64,000 bases of DNA from an uncultured Bacteroidales bacterium (GTDB lineage Bacteria; Bacteroidota; Bacteroidia; Bacteroidales; Muribaculaceae), in NCBI GenBank assembly GCA_902768435.1, contig CACXLJ010000007.1, positions 62,001 to 126,000 on the forward strand, given 5' to 3'. Of this stretch, positions 60,719 to 64,000 are shown piece by piece (position 1 is the stretch's first letter; every line of letters starts with the position of its first letter). The notes under the pieces were generated by a model. That model worked only from the letters and a program-made list of their open reading frames with translations, did no database searches and was not told where the DNA came from. The translations under genes were made by a program, and so were the position numbers.

Positions 60719-60798
60719 TACACTTTTCCAACACGAAATAGGGATATTTTTTACACTTTTCCAATATAAAATAGGGGTGATTTTACACTTTTCCAATA
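60719..60798. promoter_or_regulatory. Three direct repeats with 32-33-base spacing
   Basis: ACACTTTTCCAA begins at 60720, 60753 and 60785; the first two are followed by similar AAATAGGG segments. Spacing of 32-33 bases is about three helical turns, so proteins bound to each would face the same side. Confidence 0.6.
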
Positions 60799-60876
60799 AA
60801 TCAACCACTAGTCCCACCTGTTTATTTCTTAATTTTTGAAAAAAAATCGATTTGAGTGAAACAAATCGGCACCCCT

Positions 60877-60886
60877 GTGCGTCTAA
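60877..60886 (+). promoter_or_regulatory. Shared GTGCGTCTAA box upstream of the head-GIN gene
   Basis: Identical to 59327-59336; TGAAAC lies 17 bases before CGTCTAA, a plausible ECF -35 position. Confidence 0.5.
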
Positions 60887-60933
60887 AGAGTAAAGAAACG
60901 CAATCTAAAAACAACTCTTAAAACAAAACAACA

Positions 60934-61626
60934 ATGAAAACGATTTTATTATTTGTCATCGCAGTTCTGAATGCGACATGCATGAATTCAAGTGTAACAA
61001 CAAACTCTGGCAGCACACACGAAAGCGTTGTGAGCGCACTGAACACTAAAACCAAAGTGAATGAGTTCCGTAACATTGAAGTGGCCGGCCCATTAAATGT
61101 GATTGTAACCAAAGACCGTCGCTGCAGCGTGACCGTTGAAGGCGACAACCAGGAAGCCCTTAATAGTCTGGTAGTCTATGTTGAAGACAACACCTTGATT
61201 GTGACCACCAAGCGCGGCAGCCGCGTGAACATGGACCAGTTGAGAGTGCAAGTCACTGCACCCACGGTAGAAGGTCTGGAGATGACAGGATCGGGCAACT
61301 TGTCGACAATGAGCGATTTCACCGCCAAAAACGCCCACATGACAGTGACTGGCTCGGGCAACATCGTGATGAGCAACCCGTTCACCTGCCAAAAGATGAC
61401 GATTGAGACCACAGGTTCGGGTAACATATCGGTCAACACGCTGAAAGCCAAGCTGCTCACCACCAGCATTACTGGTTCGGGCGATGTTCAGTTTAACAAC
61501 CTTGATGTGAAAGATGCTGTGAGCGAGATCACCGGCTCGGGCAACATCAACCTGCGCGGCAAGGTGGGCAATCACACCAAGCATGTGACCGGCAGCGGAA
61601 ACATCGATACGCTGGGCATGAGATAA
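60934..61626 (+). CDS. Head-GIN domain (DUF2807) exported protein
   Basis: 230 residues. An N-terminal signal (about 1-17, V-L-N-A-T-C) ends at a cysteine with a poor lipobox. From about residue 45 the sequence is a right-handed beta structure with the head-GIN hallmark, a repeated T-G-S-G-N/D at roughly 20-residue intervals (V-T-G-S-G-N-I and five more). DUF2807 proteins are common in Bacteroidetes and often sit by sigma factors; their role in the envelope is unknown. Its own upstream region carries the candidate ECF box and three phased repeats, so expression is probably stress-regulated. Confidence 0.87.
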   Translation: MKTILLFVIAVLNATCMNSSVTTNSGSTHESVVSALNTKTKVNEFRNIEVAGPLNVIVTKDRRCSVTVEGDNQEALNSLVVYVEDNTLIVTTKRGSRVNMDQLRVQVTAPTVEGLEMTGSGNLSTMSDFTAKNAHMTVTGSGNIVMSNPFTCQKMTIETTGSGNISVNTLKAKLLTTSITGSGDVQFNNLDVKDAVSEITGSGNINLRGKVGNHTKHVTGSGNIDTLGMR

Positions 61627-61669
61627 CAAACCTCTTCACACTACTATAGCCCCCCATTGGGCAAAAAAA

Positions 61670-61706
61670 GTCACGGCAGATGCAGAACATCGGCCGTGCT
61701 TTTATT
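61670..61706 (+). terminator. Intrinsic terminator of the head-GIN gene
   Basis: CACGGC-A-GATG with CATC-G-GCCGTG (61672-61698) around CAGAA; a T-rich tail follows. Confidence 0.7.
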
Positions 61707-61738
61707 TCTAAGAGATTCTTCTCTCAATTTTTGCTTTT

Positions 61739-62368
61739 TTAGCGGAAAAGTTGGAACAGGAGGTAGATGGCCATGGCGATGAGCAGCACCGAGAAACAAC
61801 TGCAGCCGTAGGTCTTGACCTGCGGATTCTCGCCCTGACGCAGGCGTTCCATCTCGCGCCGCAAGAAATCCATCTGCTTGTCTTGCTCATAGGTGCGTCG
61901 GCCCTCGAGGGCGCTGGGCAGACCCGTGTTGTGCTCAATGAGAATCTTGCGAGGCGCCCCACCCTGATAAGGTCCCACTATGCCATTCTCCTCGAGTTGG
62001 CGCATGAGTTCGGCCGCCTCTTCTTGTGTGATGCCGAAATAGTCCTTGAGTCGGGGCACCGAGATGGCGTTGCATGTCTTGATGTAGGCCACTGCATCGT
62101 CGTAGAGCGGGTGCTTGTTTGCCACATCGCCATGAAACGGAGGAGGAGTCTCGTCGTCGTCAATCTCAACCGCCTCGACAGGCTGTGCCTGCTGCAACTC
62201 CTCATCGGCCACATCCATGGCAGGCTCTTCGAGCGGAATGTAGGCAAACTCGCCCTCAATCTTCAGGGGCGAGATACACTTAGGGCACACGGCCTGATAG
62301 CCCGTTGCCTCGAGTTGTTCCTGAGTCAGTTCAAGTTCTTCACCACATTTAGGACACTTATATTTCAT
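61739..62368 (-). CDS. Zinc-ribbon, FtsK-gamma-like winged helix, membrane-anchored protein
   Basis: 209 residues. Zinc ribbon with C5-x2-C8 and C28-x2-C31; an acidic linker (50-85); a winged-helix segment at 87-143 that closely follows the DNA-translocase FtsK gamma domain (Y-D-D-A-V-A-Y-I, S-V-P-R-L-K-D-Y-F-G-I, A-A-E-L-M-R-Q-L-E-E-N-G-I-V-G-P, G-G-A-P-R-K-I-L); a basic coiled coil (160-180); and one C-terminal membrane helix (189-207). FtsK gamma reads the KOPS/dif-type DNA sequences in FtsK. Its use here without a motor is unusual; it may bind DNA to the membrane. It lies 26 bases after a paralogous zinc-ribbon gene. Confidence 0.78.
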   Translation of the reverse strand: MKYKCPKCGEELELTQEQLEATGYQAVCPKCISPLKIEGEFAYIPLEEPAMDVADEELQQAQPVEAVEIDDDETPPPFHGDVANKHPLYDDAVAYIKTCNAISVPRLKDYFGITQEEAAELMRQLEENGIVGPYQGGAPRKILIEHNTGLPSALEGRRTYEQDKQMDFLRREMERLRQGENPQVKTYGCSCFSVLLIAMAIYLLFQLFR

Positions 62369-62394
62369 AGTGCAAGTTCTGTTTTATTTCAGCA

Positions 62395-62874
62395 TCAATG
62401 CAAGAGTTTTCCAAAAATATAATAAAACGCAAAGAATACGAGGGCAATCACCACGCTCAGCGTCAGGCAGCCTAGCGGAGTCATGTTTCCCAAACCGATG
62501 CCAAACAGCGGTTTCTTGGCATTCTTGCCAGCTGCCTTCTTGCGGGTTGTCGGCCTAGCAGCCTGTTTGCGAGGCGAAGATGTTGACGACCTCGTATTAT
62601 TATAATGTGTAGTATTGGTTGCTGCAGTGACCCTCACCGGTGTGCGGCGTTGCTGGACCGGAGCTGCCTTGGCGCGGCGCTGCGGCACGGGCGGGACCTC
62701 GTCGGCCGGTTTCTTCTTGTTCGACTTTGCTGGGACGGGTGGCGGCAGGGCATCGGTGCGCGGCACCTTGAACACCGACAGACACTGCGGGCACACGATC
62801 TGGCCTTGCTGGGCATTCAGCTCGCCCTTGGTCATCTCAATCTTGCGACCACACTTGTTGCAATAGTACACCAT
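62395..62874 (-). CDS. Zinc-ribbon, basic-linker, C-terminally anchored membrane protein
   Basis: 159 residues from the ATG at 62874; an upstream extension to 63027 overlaps the neighbouring gene's coding sequence and is rejected. Zinc ribbon with C5-x2-C8 and C28-x2-C31, at exactly the same positions as in the following gene; then a long disordered Pro/Arg/Lys-rich linker (about 40-125) and a C-terminal membrane helix (about 131-155). The strongly basic linker could contact nucleic acid or membrane phospholipid. No enzyme motif. It probably shares a transcript with the genes on either side. Confidence 0.75.
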   Translation of the reverse strand: MVYYCNKCGRKIEMTKGELNAQQGQIVCPQCLSVFKVPRTDALPPPVPAKSNKKKPADEVPPVPQRRAKAAPVQQRRTPVRVTAATNTTHYNNTRSSTSSPRKQAARPTTRKKAAGKNAKKPLFGIGLGNMTPLGCLTLSVVIALVFFAFYYIFGKLLH

Positions 62875-62897
62875 GACAGTTCCCCCACCCGTTATAA

Positions 62898-63593
62898 TCA
62901 ATTGTGATAGCTGATTCTTGCCATTTCGGTCACGCGCCAAGCACCATTCTCGCACACGGCCTTGCCTGGGGCCTCGGTCACAATGCGACGCATGCCGCCC
63001 GACACCTGAATATTGTTGCCAGTGCAAGCACGAGTGAGGTTCTCGGTGGGCATCATGAGTGCCAGGTGATGCACATCGGCATCGTCAATCACCTTGAACG
63101 AACCGGTGCGGCCATCGGGCGTGGTGAGTTCGAACAAGGAGTTGCCGGGTTCGAAAACCGACGACACACCCATGAACACGCCTCGTTCGTCGGGACGGGT
63201 CAAGTAGAGTTGTTTTGGAAACTTCTCACGCTCTATCTGTGGTTTGTGTGCAACCTTTACCACAGTTTCGGCAGGGCGCTGCTTCAGTTGCAGTTTCAGG
63301 TCAGCTATTTCACGGTTCAAGCGATCCAGTTCAGACTGCGTTTCCTCCTGGCGTTTTTTCAGCGCCACCTTCAGGGCATTGATCTCGGCCACCGAGCGTG
63401 CCTGTTCGGCCTTAAAGTCCTTGCGCAGAAAATAGGCAAACACAGCCGCACTAGCAGCAATCAGAAAAATCACAATGTCGGCAAATGTGTGGAAACTGGC
63501 ATAGTCACTATTGCCATTTTGAGCCAAGGCAGGCAATGCTGTAATCAACATCGCCATAAGGCCAAAGAATCTATGTTTCATATTATGAGTCAT
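62898..63593 (-). CDS. Exported/membrane coiled-coil protein, unknown function
   Basis: 231 residues; the start may be the ATG at 63581, which gives M-K-H-R-F-F-G. A signal-like hydrophobic stretch (about 9-24, ending L-A-Q) is followed by a second hydrophobic segment (about 36-54), then a long coiled coil (58-110; A-L-K-K-R-Q-E-E-T-Q-S-E-L-D-R-L) and a compact C-terminal domain with F-E-P-G-N-S-L-F-E-L-T-T-P-D-G-R-T-G. No family recognised. It sits between the zinc-ribbon genes and the truncated gene on the same strand. Confidence 0.7.
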   Translation of the reverse strand: MTHNMKHRFFGLMAMLITALPALAQNGNSDYASFHTFADIVIFLIAASAAVFAYFLRKDFKAEQARSVAEINALKVALKKRQEETQSELDRLNREIADLKLQLKQRPAETVVKVAHKPQIEREKFPKQLYLTRPDERGVFMGVSSVFEPGNSLFELTTPDGRTGSFKVIDDADVHHLALMMPTENLTRACTGNNIQVSGGMRRIVTEAPGKAVCENGAWRVTEMARISYHN

Positions 63594-63600
63594 TGTTGAA

Positions 63601-63999
63601 TTATAACTTCGAAATCACTTCATTGCACAGGTTGGTGAGCAGGTTGTGCCTGATGATGCCAATGATGGGATAGAAGAAGGGAACATCCTCGATGGCCACA
63701 TCGTCGTCATATCGGCCTTGCAAGAAGGTGTTGATGCCGGCAATCAGGTAGTTGCTCACATTGTCGTTGAGCACCTGCTTGAAGAGGTTCATCACCTTGT
63801 TGTCGATGCCAAACTCGTCGCGCGTCACATTGTCGCACAAGTCAATGAAGAACTGGTTGAACTCCTTGACTTTCTCCACCAGCCTCTCGCGCACCTCCAG
63901 GTCGTTGACCTTGGCCATGGTGAGCGACTCGTCACCCACCATCGAGAAGCAATACTTCATGGCATTAATGTTGCGTGGACGCATGAGGTCGATGGTCGC
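63601..63999 (-). CDS. Uncharacterised protein, 5' truncated by window edge
   Basis: The frame is open through the end of the window (A-T-I-D-L before the first internal Met), so only the last 133 or so residues are visible. They are helical and acidic (V-R-E-R-L-V-E-K-V-K-E-F-N-Q-F-F-I-D-L, V-M-N-L-F-K-Q-V-L-N-D-N-V, D-V-A-I-E-D-V-P-F-F-Y-P-I-I-G-I-I). No domain recognised. It ends 8 bases before the coiled-coil gene and probably heads or continues that transcript. Confidence 0.6.
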   Translation of the reverse strand, partial: ATIDLMRPRNINAMKYCFSMVGDESLTMAKVNDLEVRERLVEKVKEFNQFFIDLCDNVTRDEFGIDNKVMNLFKQVLNDNVSNYLIAGINTFLQGRYDDDVAIEDVPFFYPIIGIIRHNLLTNLCNEVISKL

Positions 64000-64000
64000 C

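Larger units (their letters stand above)
60447..60933. other. Intergenic region between the ECF pair and the head-GIN gene
   Basis: Holds a 9-mer repeat (60469-60576), the terminator of the ECF pair (60588-60624), three direct repeats (60719-60798) and the GTGCGTCTAA box (60877-60886). Nothing coding is seen. Confidence 0.7.

Noticed and set aside
60719..60798. CRISPR array
   Set aside because: Only three partial repeats, no constant spacer length of 30 or more between full repeats, and no cas genes in the window.

Overview
The window reads as a chromosomal segment of a Bacteroidales bacterium, most likely Muribaculaceae or Prevotellaceae (inference; no 16S gene is present). The evidence is the repeated Bacteroidetes-type promoter (TTTG or TTG, 19-22 bases, then TAnnTTTG), the scarcity of Shine-Dalgarno sites, and families typical of the phylum: a DUF3127 protein, a SufBCDS operon with no SufA, head-GIN and GYF_2 proteins, a lipoprotein Skp homologue, an rsfS-ftsH pair, and a cell-surface protein with a type IX-like C-terminal domain. 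Coding density is high and most genes are housekeeping. No prophage, IS element, CRISPR array or conjugative element is visible.

Layout: 1-5900 holds a truncated secreted nuclease, a nitroreductase plus LABN membrane protein, a FecR/FGE-like fusion and a secreted anchor-J protein. 6176-12313 is a co-directional set: transglutaminase-like protease, NlpC/P60 peptidase and L-Ala-D/L-Glu epimerase (murein peptide turnover), then an SGNH esterase and an MBOAT acyltransferase (surface O-acylation). 12412-13730 is a small AT-rich pair of envelope proteins. 13862-24490 carries a DUF3127 protein, hflX, an OmpA-family porin, glutamine synthetase, folK and rimP-nusA-infB. 24783-31436 holds a GYF_2/DUF805 protein, an SSS symporter, two tandem POT transporters and sufE. 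31639-40108 holds envelope biogenesis factors (PpiD-like chaperone, a beta-barrel protein, a giant TPR protein, a Skp-like lipoprotein and a small membrane protein). 40248-50858 carries pepD, rsfS, ftsH, pepP, mutY and two small envelope genes. 51004-56688 holds tRNA-Leu(CAG) and cvpA-sufBCDS. 57043-64000 has a second GYF_2 protein, two uncharacterised proteins, an ECF sigma factor with a membrane partner and a head-GIN protein, then an unusual cluster of two zinc-ribbon membrane proteins, a coiled-coil membrane protein and a truncated gene.

The most unusual items are these. (1) The FtsH homologue (42568-46164) has three complete tandem AAA+ modules before a single intact M41 protease domain, where known FtsH proteins have one. 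(2) Two copies of a structured intergenic element (2363-2485 and 56714-56835) keep the same Y-shaped base pairing through compensatory changes, each joined to an identical 41-base promoter/palindrome that drives nitroreductase-LABN and cvpA-suf respectively. (3) A zinc-ribbon/FtsK-gamma-like/membrane-anchor protein sits next to a paralogous zinc-ribbon membrane protein. (4) Several dispersed repeat families (palindromic, 7-mer and 9-mer tandem) sit at gene ends and in two cases supply C-terminal codons. (5) A 76-base terminator-promoter cassette is duplicated around one of the POT genes.
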